A stretch of DNA of 64,000 bases from Bog-473 sp049513455 (GTDB lineage: Bacteria > Actinomycetota > Acidimicrobiia > Acidimicrobiales > RAAP-2): NCBI GenBank assembly GCA_049513455.1, contig JBEKWB010000007.1, forward strand, positions 24,913-88,912, read 5' to 3'. Positions 54,268 to 62,957 of the stretch are shown here, in pieces. The notes beneath the pieces were generated by a model, which saw only the letters and a program-made list of their open reading frames with translations, ran no database searches and was not told the DNA's origin. The position numbers and the translations under genes were made by a program. The stretch's first letter is position 1. Each line of letters starts with the position of its first letter.

Positions 54268-54735
54268 GTGACACTCGACGCCAAGGTGCTGACCGTCTCG
54301 GAGTCCGTCAGCCGCGGCACCCGGCAGGACCGTTCGGGAGAGGAACTCGCCCTTGTGCTGGCCAACCACGGCTATCGAGTCGTCGAACGACGGGTCGTTC
54401 CCGACGGGGTGGCGCCGGTTGCCGCGGCGCTCCGGGAGCTCTCCTCGTCGTTCGCCGGACTGCTGGTGACGACGGGCGGCACCGGATTCTCCCCCACCGA
54501 CCTCACGCCGGAGGCGACCCGCTCGGTCATCGAACGCGAGGCTCCCGGCCTGGCCGAGGCCATGCGCGCCGTCAGTCCCCTCGGACGCCTTTCACGGGGC
54601 GTCGCCGGTGCAGTCGGTCAGTGCCTCGTCCTCAATGTCCCCGGGTCGCCCAAGGGGGCGATTGAGTCGTTCGAAGCGGTCGCTGACGTCCTGCCCCATG
54701 CCCTCGAGTTGCTCGCTGGAGGCGCACCCCATTGA
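54268..54735 (+). CDS. MogA/MoaB-type molybdopterin adenylyltransferase
   Basis: A 155-residue MoCF-biosynthesis-domain protein. Seen: VLTVSESVSRGTRQDRSGEEL and LLVTTGGTGFSPTDLTPEAT, with the GGTG and the following Asp essential for molybdopterin adenylylation. It supplies cofactor for both cox enzymes. GTG 54268; AGGGG lies 13-18 bases upstream, so spacing is loose. Divergent from the PNPOx/form II operon and followed after 79 bases by the LysR gene. Confidence 0.88.
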   Translation: MTLDAKVLTVSESVSRGTRQDRSGEELALVLANHGYRVVERRVVPDGVAPVAAALRELSSSFAGLLVTTGGTGFSPTDLTPEATRSVIEREAPGLAEAMRAVSPLGRLSRGVAGAVGQCLVLNVPGSPKGAIESFEAVADVLPHALELLAGGAPH

Positions 54736-54814
54736 GCTGCCGGCATTCCTCACACACGTTGGGGCGTCTACGCAATCCAACGCCTCTTTTGATGGTGCCC
54801 GATCGCTCGCGACC

Positions 54815-55771
54815 GTGACGCCCACTCAGCTCCGTGCCTTCTCAGCAGTGGTGCGCCTGGGTTCGGTGAAGGCGGCGGCGGCCGAACTGGGCGTGACCGA
54901 AGCCGCCGTGTCGCTGCACGTTGGCCACCTGCGCAAGGAACTCGAGGACCAGCTCTTCGCCCGGACCGGCAGTGGGCTGGCCTTCACCCCTGGCGGGTTG
55001 CGGCTGGCCAGTCGAGCAGGTGAGATGCTCGGCTTGCAGGAACGCACCATTCGCGAGGTGGGCCAGGCGGGAAGCGGCAAGCGGCTGCTGCGGGTAGCCG
55101 CCTCCAGCCTGTTCGCTGAACATGGCGCCCCGGGGCTCATCGAGCTCTTCGTCAGTCGAGCCGCCGATCTCGACGTCGAGTTGAGCGTCCACAACACGCG
55201 CGAATTCGAGTCGCTTCTCACCACCCGCACCGTGGACGTCGCCATCGGGCCGAAGCCCCGTCAACTACCCGATTCCCTACTGAGCAAGCCGTTCTTGAAC
55301 TACCAGGTCGTCGTCGTGGCCGGGCCCCGTCACCCCTTGGCGGGCGTCCAGGCCCGCCCGACCCAACTTCGAGAGCAGATCTGGCTTCTGGGTCCCTCGG
55401 CAGCCGGAGACGACACGGTCGTACGCGGCATGTTGCGCCGCTACGACGTGCCCGAGGAGAACCAGAGGATCTTTCAGAGCCACGCCGCCGCCCTGGAGGA
55501 GACCACGCACAACAAGGGGGTCAGCCTGGCGCTGTCGTTCGCCGTATCTGACGACATCGCCAACAGACGTCTGGTGGCGATGTCCGGGCCGGGCGTGAAA
55601 GGAGACGGGGTGTGGAGCACCATGACCCTGCCCGAGCACAGTCTCCTGCCCGCCGCGGCCGAATTGACGCGCTTCATCTCCACCCCTCGGGCGACCCGTG
55701 CCATGCTGCGCGGCTCGGGCATCAACATCGGACATTTCCGACCCTCGGTCTACGTCACCCTCTGGAGCTGA
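54815..55771 (+). CDS. LysR-type transcriptional regulator
   Basis: A 318-residue LysR regulator. Seen: winged HTH (residues 3-62: LRAFSAVVRLGSVKAAAAEL, TEAAVSLHVGHLRKEL) and a periplasmic-binding-like effector domain. GTG 54815 is the only start near the HTH; no clear ribosome-binding site. It overlaps coxE of the form I operon tail-to-tail by 17 bases. In Mycobacterium sp. JC1 the LysR protein CutR is required for CO dehydrogenase gene expression, so this is a good candidate regulator of one or both cox operons; the symbol is not assigned because orthology was not tested. Confidence 0.92.
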   Translation: MTPTQLRAFSAVVRLGSVKAAAAELGVTEAAVSLHVGHLRKELEDQLFARTGSGLAFTPGGLRLASRAGEMLGLQERTIREVGQAGSGKRLLRVAASSLFAEHGAPGLIELFVSRAADLDVELSVHNTREFESLLTTRTVDVAIGPKPRQLPDSLLSKPFLNYQVVVVAGPRHPLAGVQARPTQLREQIWLLGPSAAGDDTVVRGMLRRYDVPEENQRIFQSHAAALEETTHNKGVSLALSFAVSDDIANRRLVAMSGPGVKGDGVWSTMTLPEHSLLPAAAELTRFISTPRATRAMLRGSGINIGHFRPSVYVTLWS

Positions 55772-56963
55772 AGACGTCCGATCTGCCAGCGCGCACAATG
55801 GCGCCGACCACGTCGCCCAATGCCCGTATGTTGTGCGCCGGGAGCACGTAGTCGCAGTAGGGCAAGGCAGCAGCAAATCCTCCCACCAAAGGGGCGAAGT
55901 CCGGAGCCGCTGCCCGTGGATTCAGCCACAGCACCCGGTACGCCCGCCGGTGCAGCCTCGCCATGACCTTCGCCAGTTCATCGGGTGGGTCGCTGTCCCA
56001 TCCGTCCGATGCGACGATCATGATGGCCCCTCGGGTCGCTGCTCCGTGCCGTGAGGCCAGCAGGGCGCGGATGTTGGACGCTATGCGCGTGCCACCGAAC
56101 CGATCAGCCACCTTCTCGGTGGCCTGTTGCATCGCCAATTGCGGTGACTTGTAGACCAGCACAGAGGTGAGTCTCGTCAACGTGGTGGCAAAGGCGAATA
56201 CCTCAGCGTCCGTGGTCAACGCCACCGCTCGCATCAGGTGAAGGTACGCCGCGGCATAGCTCTGCATCGACTGGCTCACGTCGCAGAGCATCACCACGCG
56301 ACGGTGCTTCCGCACGGGCCGTGTCCGCACGAGCTCAATCGGTTCCCATCCCGTCCGGCGAGCCCGGGCCAAAGTGGGGCGCAGGGCAGTGCGGCGCCCC
56401 GCGTGGTGGGCAGACTGTCGCCGTGTTCGCCGGGTCGGCCAGCTCGCCAGCGCCGACTCGAGCCACCCGCTCAGGAGCGCCAGCTGCACCGTGTCGAGCT
56501 CGTCGAACGGAATATCCCCCAGGCCTTCGAGTCCACTCGGCAGCCTCTCCGGGACTGCCAATTCACCCACCTCTGCCTCCGTCGTTGATGTCACGCGAGG
56601 AAGCGTGGCCCAGGGCAGACCGTCTCCCTCCTCCTCGGAGGAGGATGCGCCGGCTATCGACGCCAGTATGTCCTCGTTCCCCACAGCCGGGAGGAGCTGG
56701 CGGCGGGCATGGGGGTCGACGCCGACACCGCTGTCGTCGAATACCGCGGCGAAGACCGCGTCGAACGAGGCGAGGTCGCTTTGCCTTTGGACCAGGCAGA
56801 TACGAGTCGCCCAGTACAGCGACGACCGCGAGTCCGGAGGGACAGCATCCATCGCACGTACCAATGCACCCATGCCGGTGAACCCGACCGAGACTCCCGC
56901 CCGTTGTAGCCGCGCCGAGAGTGACACTGCGAAGGCGGCGCGGTCGACGGCCCGGAGCAGCAC
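55755..56963 (-). CDS. coxE: CoxE-like VWA-domain maturation protein (form I operon)
   Basis: A 402-residue VWA protein, paralogous to 47749. Helical N terminus (FAVSLSARLQRAGVSVG, ALVRAMDAV), acidic stretch near 108-114 (SSSEEEGDG), basic linker, then the VWA domain with MIDAS DVSQS (228-232) and SDGWDSD. GTG 56963 is used: the upstream in-frame valine at 56999 is GTA, and TTG 56990 is a weaker alternative. Last gene of the form I operon. Works with CoxD in active-site maturation. Confidence 0.87.
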   Translation of the reverse strand: MLLRAVDRAAFAVSLSARLQRAGVSVGFTGMGALVRAMDAVPPDSRSSLYWATRICLVQRQSDLASFDAVFAAVFDDSGVGVDPHARRQLLPAVGNEDILASIAGASSSEEEGDGLPWATLPRVTSTTEAEVGELAVPERLPSGLEGLGDIPFDELDTVQLALLSGWLESALASWPTRRTRRQSAHHAGRRTALRPTLARARRTGWEPIELVRTRPVRKHRRVVMLCDVSQSMQSYAAAYLHLMRAVALTTDAEVFAFATTLTRLTSVLVYKSPQLAMQQATEKVADRFGGTRIASNIRALLASRHGAATRGAIMIVASDGWDSDPPDELAKVMARLHRRAYRVLWLNPRAAAPDFAPLVGGFAAALPYCDYVLPAHNIRALGDVVGAIVRAGRSDVFSSRG

Positions 56964-56995
56964 GGGGGACGAGGGTCGGCTACCGGACAAGCCGG

Positions 56996-57661
56996 CTACC
57001 GGACGATGCGATAGATCACCACGGCCACCACAACGGCGACACCGATCGCCACCGGGACCGCCCGTTTGGCCACCGCCCCGCCGGCGAGTTGCATCAGGTC
57101 GAGGGCCGCGGGCTCGGGCGACGGTTGGGTCACAGTGGGCGGCGAGGACACCGTCGCACCCTGCCCTTGTACTCCGGTCGTCGTCGCGGCCGGTGCCTCT
57201 GGCTCCGGAGCAGGCAGCTGGGTGGCCAATTTGCCTTCCAGGCAATCGACAAACTGACCGAGGAGCTTCTCCGACACTTCGGCGATCATCGAACTGCCGA
57301 ATTGCGCGATCTTGCCGGAGATCTTCAGATCGGTGTCAACCGAGACCACAGTGCGCGCACCATCGGGTCGAAGCGACGCCGTGATGATGGCGGCCGCATT
57401 GCCGGCACCACGCGGATCGCGACCCTTGGCATCGATGACGGCGCGATAGGCCGCGCCGTCTTTCTCGCTGAAGGAGGCGGTCCCGGCGTACTCCGAGGTC
57501 ACCGGACCGACCTTGATCTTTATCTTCCCCATGTATGTGTCGCCTTCGGACCCGGTGAGCTGAGCTCCGGGCAAGCACGGGGCGATTCCGGCCAGGTCGG
57601 TCAACACCTCCCACGCCTGGTCAATAGGCACGCTGACGGTGAATTCGTTGTCGATTTTCAT
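56996..57661 (-). CDS. coxG: CoxG-like SRPBCC protein of the form I operon
   Basis: A 221-residue CoxG: SRPBCC domain (about 1-150, MKIDNEFTVSVPIDQAW, CLPGAQL, GKIAQFGSSMIAEVSEK), a Pro/Ala/Thr-rich linker and a C-terminal TM (VPVAIGVAVVVAVVIYRIVR). Clearly homologous to the coxG at 46498 but with a diverged linker. Probably anchors the form I enzyme to the membrane and links it to the respiratory quinone pool. ATG 57661; 34 bases after coxD. Confidence 0.9.
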   Translation of the reverse strand: MKIDNEFTVSVPIDQAWEVLTDLAGIAPCLPGAQLTGSEGDTYMGKIKIKVGPVTSEYAGTASFSEKDGAAYRAVIDAKGRDPRGAGNAAAIITASLRPDGARTVVSVDTDLKISGKIAQFGSSMIAEVSEKLLGQFVDCLEGKLATQLPAPEPEAPAATTTGVQGQGATVSSPPTVTQPSPEPAALDLMQLAGGAVAKRAVPVAIGVAVVVAVVIYRIVR

Positions 57662-57695
57662 CCACTACCTCTCTGTGATGCACGCCTCGGGGGCT

Positions 57696-58583
57696 TCATC
57701 TGGCCGCCTCGTAGCCGAGAGCATCGAGCTCGCCTGCCACGGTGTCCCGATCGTCAGGGGTCTTGGTGATCGCCCCCAAAGTGAGCACGATGTCGGCTCG
57801 GGCCAGCTCGGACGCGCCGAGTAGCGTCAGGGCGGATACCCAGTCGATGGTCTCGGCCATCCCCGGAGGCTTGTCCAGGTCGAGGTCGCGAATGCGCCCG
57901 ACGAAATCGGTCGCCGAAAGGATTAGCCCCTCGTTGGCCGTAGGGACCGTACGGCGCAGTATCTCGGCCGCCCGCGCGGGTTCCGGAAAGTCGATCCAGT
58001 GGTACAGGCAGCGGCGTCGCAGGGCGTCATGGAGCTCTCGACTGCGATTCGAGGTGAGGATGACCATGGGTCGGCGTTCCGCGGTATAGGTGCCGAGCTC
58101 GGGAATGGTGATCGACGCTTCCCCCAAAAATTCGAAAAGGAGAGCCTCGAACTCGTCATCGGCCCGGTCGATCTCGTCAATGAGGAGGACCGGGACCACC
58201 GGACCCTGGTAGCGGATGCTCTGCAGGATCGGCCTCTCCAAAAGGAACTCCTCGGTAAAGAGGTCCGCATCGCGCAACTTCTCATCACGTGACTCGGCCA
58301 GGCGGATCGCCAGCAGCTGGCGCTGGTAGTTCCATTCATAGAGCGCCTCGCCGGCCGTCAGCCCCTCATAGCACTGCAGTCTGATCAGGGGAGCTCCCAG
58401 GGCACTGGCCAAGGCCTTCGCCGCCGCCGTCTTACCCACGCCCGGTTCGCCCTCCAGCAGCAACGGCAGGCCCAGCGCCAAGGCGAGGTACAGCGCGGTG
58501 GACAGGCCCTCGTCGACCAGGTAGTCGACCTCGTCAAGCTGCTGACGGAGCGCCGCGGCAGAGGACGAGCTCTCGGTCGTCAT
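57696..58583 (-). CDS. coxD: MoxR-type AAA+ ATPase CoxD (form I operon)
   Basis: A 295-residue AAA+ ATPase. Seen: Walker A GEPGVGKT (45-52), Walker B VLLIDEIDRADDEFEA, sensor 1 VILTSNRSREL, and RRRCLYHW. ATG 58583 overlaps the mocA-like stop (ATGA). Known role of CoxD: ATP-driven chaperone for the [CuSMoO2] site of CODH. Confidence 0.93.
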   Translation of the reverse strand: MTTESSSSAAALRQQLDEVDYLVDEGLSTALYLALALGLPLLLEGEPGVGKTAAAKALASALGAPLIRLQCYEGLTAGEALYEWNYQRQLLAIRLAESRDEKLRDADLFTEEFLLERPILQSIRYQGPVVPVLLIDEIDRADDEFEALLFEFLGEASITIPELGTYTAERRPMVILTSNRSRELHDALRRRCLYHWIDFPEPARAAEILRRTVPTANEGLILSATDFVGRIRDLDLDKPPGMAETIDWVSALTLLGASELARADIVLTLGAITKTPDDRDTVAGELDALGYEAAR

Positions 58584-59176
58584 CCGCCGGTCCCCGCGTT
58601 CGCGGCGGCGAGCAAGGCCTGGTAGTCCTCCCAGGTGTCGACATCGAGTGGAACGTTCCCGGCAACCCCTACCTCGTGCACGGGGTAACGGCCCGACTCC
58701 AGCAGTTTCCACACCGCCTTGTCGCCGTGGAGGGCGCGAAGATCATCGAACACCTGGCGCCGGAGCCAAAATGGGTGACCCACGCCGTCGTCATACCGGC
58801 ACACTCCCAGAAGAGAAGGCCCCGCAGCCTCACGCAAGCGCATCACCGCGCCGGTCGTGACCTCTGGCTGGTCTCCCAAGAGAAGGACGATCCCCTCGGC
58901 GCGGTCGTCGACGACCCCCAGAGCCGCACCGATCGACGAGGAGCATCCGCTGGCGTACTGCTCGTTCTCCACCACCTGGCAGCCCCGAAAGTCGACGCGG
59001 TCGCTGAGTTCAGCCGACGCGCCACCAACGGTGACCAGCAGCTGCTCGAAGCCGCAACTTCTGGCCCTGTCCAAGGTGGTGCCGAGCACCGTCGTCCCCC
59101 GGTACGCCAAGAGCTGCTTGGGTTCGCCGAGGCGGCGCGAAGCGCCCGCGGCCAGCACCAGGCCGGTCACGAACAC
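58580..59176 (-). CDS. MocA/MobA-like molybdenum cofactor cytidylyltransferase (form I operon)
   Basis: A 198-residue NTP transferase. Seen: LVLAAGASRRLGEPKQLLAY (the family start), ENEQYASGCSSSIGAAL, LLLGDQPEVT with the metal-binding Asp, GHPFWLRR and DVDTWEDYQAL. It should form MCD for CoxL. GTG 59176 has GGTGGGG seven bases upstream; GTG 59170 is in frame. Overlaps coxD by ATGA. Confidence 0.9.
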   Translation of the reverse strand: MFVTGLVLAAGASRRLGEPKQLLAYRGTTVLGTTLDRARSCGFEQLLVTVGGASAELSDRVDFRGCQVVENEQYASGCSSSIGAALGVVDDRAEGIVLLLGDQPEVTTGAVMRLREAAGPSLLGVCRYDDGVGHPFWLRRQVFDDLRALHGDKAVWKLLESGRYPVHEVGVAGNVPLDVDTWEDYQALLAAANAGTGG

Positions 59177-59198
59177 GTGAGGACCCCACCCGCTGCGC

Positions 59199-60071
59199 TC
59201 AAAGGTCCCGGCACTCTGTACTGCAGTACCAGTGCTCCACCCCGCCGATGGTGCGATGTGGTGTGTCGGGGCCGACCACCACCGCCATCCCGCACACAGG
59301 GTCAACCATCTGACGGGGTGGCGGAGGCGCCGGCGTGGTCGCAGCCACCAGACCCTCGATCCGCATGGCACGCACCACGCTGGCCATGATCGACAGGGCG
59401 ACCTCAGCTGCCGTACGCGCCCCGATGTCGAGACCGACCGGAGTGTGCACCCGGTCCCGTTCCTCCTTCGTCAGGTCCATGGCATCGAGTACCGCCTCGC
59501 CTCGCCGGCGGCTGGCCACAAGCCCGATGAAGCGGACATCGGCGTCCAGCGCCGCCCTGATGGACTCCGGCTCCTCACGACCGTGGCTGGCGACAATGAG
59601 CGCCACCGCACCCTCGGGCCGGTTTTGCTCGAGCGACCGCACGGCGGCGAAGGCGAACCCGAGCGACTCGGCCAGGGCGGCCACCGCGTCGCAGATGGGC
59701 GTTTCGCCAACGATGTAAAGCACCGGCGGCGGCACCATCGGCTCCAAGAAGACCTCCACCGCGCCGCCGGAGAGGCAGGGGTTCACTACCACTTTCGCCC
59801 CGGGTAGTTCGGGAAACCCCTCTTCGCCGTCGGGCAACACCCGCAGGAGCAGCGACTCGCCGCGGCCGAGCACGTCGAGCGCGGCGGCCCGCACAGACTC
59901 CTCGGCGCACGGACCTCCGACGAACCCCTCAATTGTCCCGTCGGACAAGATGATGGCATCGTCGCCCGCTCGAGCTGAGGTGGGTGACTGGGCCCGGACA
60001 ACCGTCGCATGGACGAACGGCACCCGCTCGGCGAGCAGCTCGGTCGCCCGAGCGGTCATCCGGTGCGTCAC
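59199..60071 (-). CDS. XdhC/CoxF-like maturation factor fused to a YHS domain
   Basis: A 290-residue protein. Residues 1-240 are XdhC/CoxI-type: a small N-terminal XshC domain with VGGPCAEESV, then a Rossmann domain (LYIVGETPICDAVAAL, ASHGREEPES, HTPVGLDIGARTAAEVALSI). Such proteins bind Mo-cofactor and help sulfurate and insert it. Residues 255-290 form a YHS-type motif: MVDPVCGM (Cys260) and HWYCSTEC (Cys283, Cys287). YHS domains occur in copper/heavy-metal proteins, which is notable beside a Mo/Cu enzyme. ATG 60071 is 12 bases past coxL. A tempting reading is a copper- or metal-binding role; untested. Confidence 0.88.
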   Translation of the reverse strand: MTHRMTARATELLAERVPFVHATVVRAQSPTSARAGDDAIILSDGTIEGFVGGPCAEESVRAAALDVLGRGESLLLRVLPDGEEGFPELPGAKVVVNPCLSGGAVEVFLEPMVPPPVLYIVGETPICDAVAALAESLGFAFAAVRSLEQNRPEGAVALIVASHGREEPESIRAALDADVRFIGLVASRRRGEAVLDAMDLTKEERDRVHTPVGLDIGARTAAEVALSIMASVVRAMRIEGLVAATTPAPPPPRQMVDPVCGMAVVVGPDTPHRTIGGVEHWYCSTECRDL

Positions 60072-60083
60072 GTGATCTCCGGC

Positions 60084-62474
60084 TCAAACCGAAGGTGTCG
60101 GGTGTCCCTGCATGGCATCCCACACGCGGGAAGGCGTGAGCGGCATGTCGGCGTGTCGAATACCGAATGGCTTGAGCGCGTCGACCACCGCGTTCACGAT
60201 CGCCGGGGGCGAACCCACCGTGGCCGACTCCCCCACCCCTTTGGCCCCAATCGGATGATGCGGCGATGGGGTCACCGTGTGCCCGGTCTCCCAATTTGGG
60301 ACCTCCAATGCCGTCGGAATGAGATAGTCCATCAGGGAGGCGCCAAGGCAGTTTCCATCCTCGTCAAAGGCGATCATCTCCATCAGCGCCATACCTACAC
60401 CATCGGTAAGACCGCCGTGGATTTGACCCTCAATGATCATCGGGTTGATCCGGGTGCCGCAGTCATCAACGGCAATGAATCGGCGGACCTTGACCTCTGC
60501 CGTTCCCGGGTCGACATCCGCAACACAGATATAGGCCCCGAATGGATAGGTGAGATTCTCCGGGTTGTAGCAGATCTGCGCCTCCAACCCGCCTTCGATA
60601 CCCTCGGGCAGGTCACCGGCACCATGGGCCTTCATCGCAATGTCCTGAATAGTGACGGACTTCGAAGGGTCACCCTTCACGTTGAAGGATCCTTTCTGCC
60701 ACTCCAGGTCGGCCACCGAAACCTCGAGCATCCCCGAGGCGATGATCTGCGCCTTGTCCCTCACCTTGCGGGCCACCAATGCCGCGGCCGCCCCGGAGAC
60801 CGGCGTCGACCGACTCCCATAGGTGCCAAGTCCAAACGGGGTTTGGTCGGTATCTCCGTTCACCACTTGGATATCGGCCGGCGGAATTCCGATCTCCTCC
60901 GCCACGATCTGCGCGAACGTGGTCTCGTGGCCCTGGCCCTGCGACATACAGGAGAGCCTGACGACAGCCTTTCCGGTGGGGTGTATGCGCAGCTCACACC
61001 CGTCGGCCATGCCCAGTCCGAGGATGTCCATGTCCTTGCGCGGGCCAGCGCCCACCGCCTCGGTGAAGAAGGCGATCCCGATTCCCATGAGCTCCCCACG
61101 GGCACGTTTCTCCGCCTGTTCGGCTCGCAGTTCCTCGTAGCCCGCCATTTCCATGGCCAGGCGCATGGCCGTCTCGTACTCACCCGAGTCGTAGATCCAA
61201 CCGGTCTTGGTCGTGTAGGGGAACTGCTCGGGCTTGATGAAGTTCTTCAGCCGCAGCTCGGCCGGGTCCATCTCGATCTGGTGCGCCAAGCAGTCGACCA
61301 TGCGCTCAACCAAATAGACCGCCTCGGTGATGCGGAATGAGCACGCATAGGCCACTCCGCCGGGCGCCTTGTTGGTATAGACGGCGGTCATCTTGCAATA
61401 TGCCGCCTCGAGGTCGTAGCTGCCGGTGAACACACCGAAGAACCCGGCCGGGTACTTCGTTGGTGCCGCCGTGCCGTTGAAGGCCCCGTGATCGGCCAGG
61501 ACGTTGGTGCGGATGGCCAGGATCTTCCCCTCCTTGGTCGCCGCGATCTCTCCTCGCATGATGTAGTCGCGGGCGAATCCGGTACTGATCAGGTTCTCCG
61601 AACGGTCTTCCATCCACTTGACCGGCTTGCCGAGGACCAGCGACGCCACGATGGCGCAGACATAGCCGGGATAGATCGGTACCTTGTTGCCAAAGCCTCC
61701 GCCGATGTCAGGGGCGATCACCCGGATTTTGTGCTCGGGCAGGCCGGATACCAACGCGTACACCGTGCGGTGCGCGTGGGGAGCTTGCGATGTGGTCCAC
61801 AGCGTCAGCTTGCCGGCGACCCGCTCGTAGTCGGCCACACAACCACATGTCTCCATCGGCGCCGGGTGCACCCGGGGATAGACGATGTCCTGGCTCACGA
61901 CGACGTCGGCCGATTCGAAGACCGCATTGGTGGCGGCCTCATCGCCGGTCTCCCAGTCAAAGCAGTGGTTGTCGGTCTTTCCCTCCAGGTCGTCACGGAT
62001 GACCGGCATGTCGGGATCCAGAGCCCTGCGGGCGTCGATGACGGGATCGAGGATGTCGTACTCGACCTCGATCAACTCCAGCGCGTCCCGGGCCGAGTAG
62101 CGGTCCTCGGCCACTACGAAGGCCACCTCTTGGCCCTGGAAGCGGACCTTGTCCGTGGCCAGCACCGCCTGCACGTCATTGGACAACGTCGGCATCCAGG
62201 CCAGGCCCTTCTCTGCCAGGATGGCGCCCGTCACGACCGCCTTGACCTTGGGGTGGGCTTCCGCCGCGCTGGTATCCACGCTGACGATGCGGGCGTGCGC
62301 CACCGGTGAGCGCAGTATGGCCATGTGCAACATGCCCGGAAGCTGGATGTCGTCGCAGTAGTGACCCATACCCCGGATGAAGCGCGGATCTTCCTTGCGC
62401 AACATCCGACCATAGCCGACCGGCTTCTGGTCGTTGTCAACGAACTCTGTAGGACGTTCCTCGGTAGTGGTCAT
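60084..62474 (-). CDS. coxL: Aerobic carbon monoxide dehydrogenase large subunit, form I
   Basis: A 796-residue Mo-hydroxylase large subunit. Seen: GGGFGNKVPIYPGY, the form I active-site loop AYACSFR (residues 375-381, bases 61332-61352) whose Cys378 corresponds to the copper-sulfur-bridging Cys388 of O. carboxidovorans, and KGVGES with the catalytic Glu749. It oxidises CO to CO2 with water at a [CuSMoO2] site, passing electrons through CoxS and CoxM. The M-S-L order is that of form I clusters. ATG 62474 overlaps coxS (ATGA). The long upstream frame to 62783 is coxS in another frame. All subunits intact. Confidence 0.96.
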   Translation of the reverse strand: MTTTEERPTEFVDNDQKPVGYGRMLRKEDPRFIRGMGHYCDDIQLPGMLHMAILRSPVAHARIVSVDTSAAEAHPKVKAVVTGAILAEKGLAWMPTLSNDVQAVLATDKVRFQGQEVAFVVAEDRYSARDALELIEVEYDILDPVIDARRALDPDMPVIRDDLEGKTDNHCFDWETGDEAATNAVFESADVVVSQDIVYPRVHPAPMETCGCVADYERVAGKLTLWTTSQAPHAHRTVYALVSGLPEHKIRVIAPDIGGGFGNKVPIYPGYVCAIVASLVLGKPVKWMEDRSENLISTGFARDYIMRGEIAATKEGKILAIRTNVLADHGAFNGTAAPTKYPAGFFGVFTGSYDLEAAYCKMTAVYTNKAPGGVAYACSFRITEAVYLVERMVDCLAHQIEMDPAELRLKNFIKPEQFPYTTKTGWIYDSGEYETAMRLAMEMAGYEELRAEQAEKRARGELMGIGIAFFTEAVGAGPRKDMDILGLGMADGCELRIHPTGKAVVRLSCMSQGQGHETTFAQIVAEEIGIPPADIQVVNGDTDQTPFGLGTYGSRSTPVSGAAAALVARKVRDKAQIIASGMLEVSVADLEWQKGSFNVKGDPSKSVTIQDIAMKAHGAGDLPEGIEGGLEAQICYNPENLTYPFGAYICVADVDPGTAEVKVRRFIAVDDCGTRINPMIIEGQIHGGLTDGVGMALMEMIAFDEDGNCLGASLMDYLIPTALEVPNWETGHTVTPSPHHPIGAKGVGESATVGSPPAIVNAVVDALKPFGIRHADMPLTPSRVWDAMQGHPTPSV

Positions 62475-62956
62475 GACCTGCTTCCAATGCTGACGGCCGA
62501 TTCGTGGGCCGCAGCCCAGCGGATGGAACGAACGATGGTGGCGTAACCGGTACAACGGCAGATCTGGCCCGAGATGGCCTCTCTGATCTCCTGCTCGGAG
62601 GGGTCTGGATTGCGGTCGAGCAACGCACGCGCGGTCATCATCATGCCCGGCGTGCAGAAACCGCATTGGAGCCCGTGACACTCCATGAATCCCTGCTGCA
62701 CCGGGTCGAGTTCCCCATCCTGCTCGAGACCCTCCACCGTGCGCACCTCCCGGCCGCCCGCCATGGCGGCCAGCACCGTGCACGACTTGACGGGTTCACC
62801 ATCCATCCACACCACGCAGGTCCCACAGTTGCTGGTGTCGCACCCCCAGTGGGTACCCGTCAAGCCGAGCTGGTCCCGCAGAAAGTGCACCAAGAGCAGG
62901 CGGCCCTCGATATCCCGGCTGACCTCTTCGCCGTTGACCGTCAGTGAGACCTGCAT
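62471..62956 (-). CDS. coxS: Aerobic CO dehydrogenase [2Fe-2S] small subunit
   Basis: A 161-residue iron-sulfur subunit. Seen: first cluster Cys39, Cys44, Cys47, Cys59 (GCDTSNCGTC, KSC) and second cluster Cys98, Cys101, Cys133, Cys135 (QCGFC, ICRC). It lies between coxM (one base gap) and coxL (ATGA overlap). Carries electrons from the Mo/Cu site to FAD. Confidence 0.96.
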   Translation of the reverse strand: MQVSLTVNGEEVSRDIEGRLLLVHFLRDQLGLTGTHWGCDTSNCGTCVVWMDGEPVKSCTVLAAMAGGREVRTVEGLEQDGELDPVQQGFMECHGLQCGFCTPGMMMTARALLDRNPDPSEQEIREAISGQICRCTGYATIVRSIRWAAAHESAVSIGSRS

Positions 62957-62957
62957 G

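Noticed and set aside
60009..61340. 443-codon open frame on the plus strand
   Set aside because: It is antisense to coxL and xdhC, which have clear motifs; its product is arginine/histidine-rich without domains. High GC makes such frames common.
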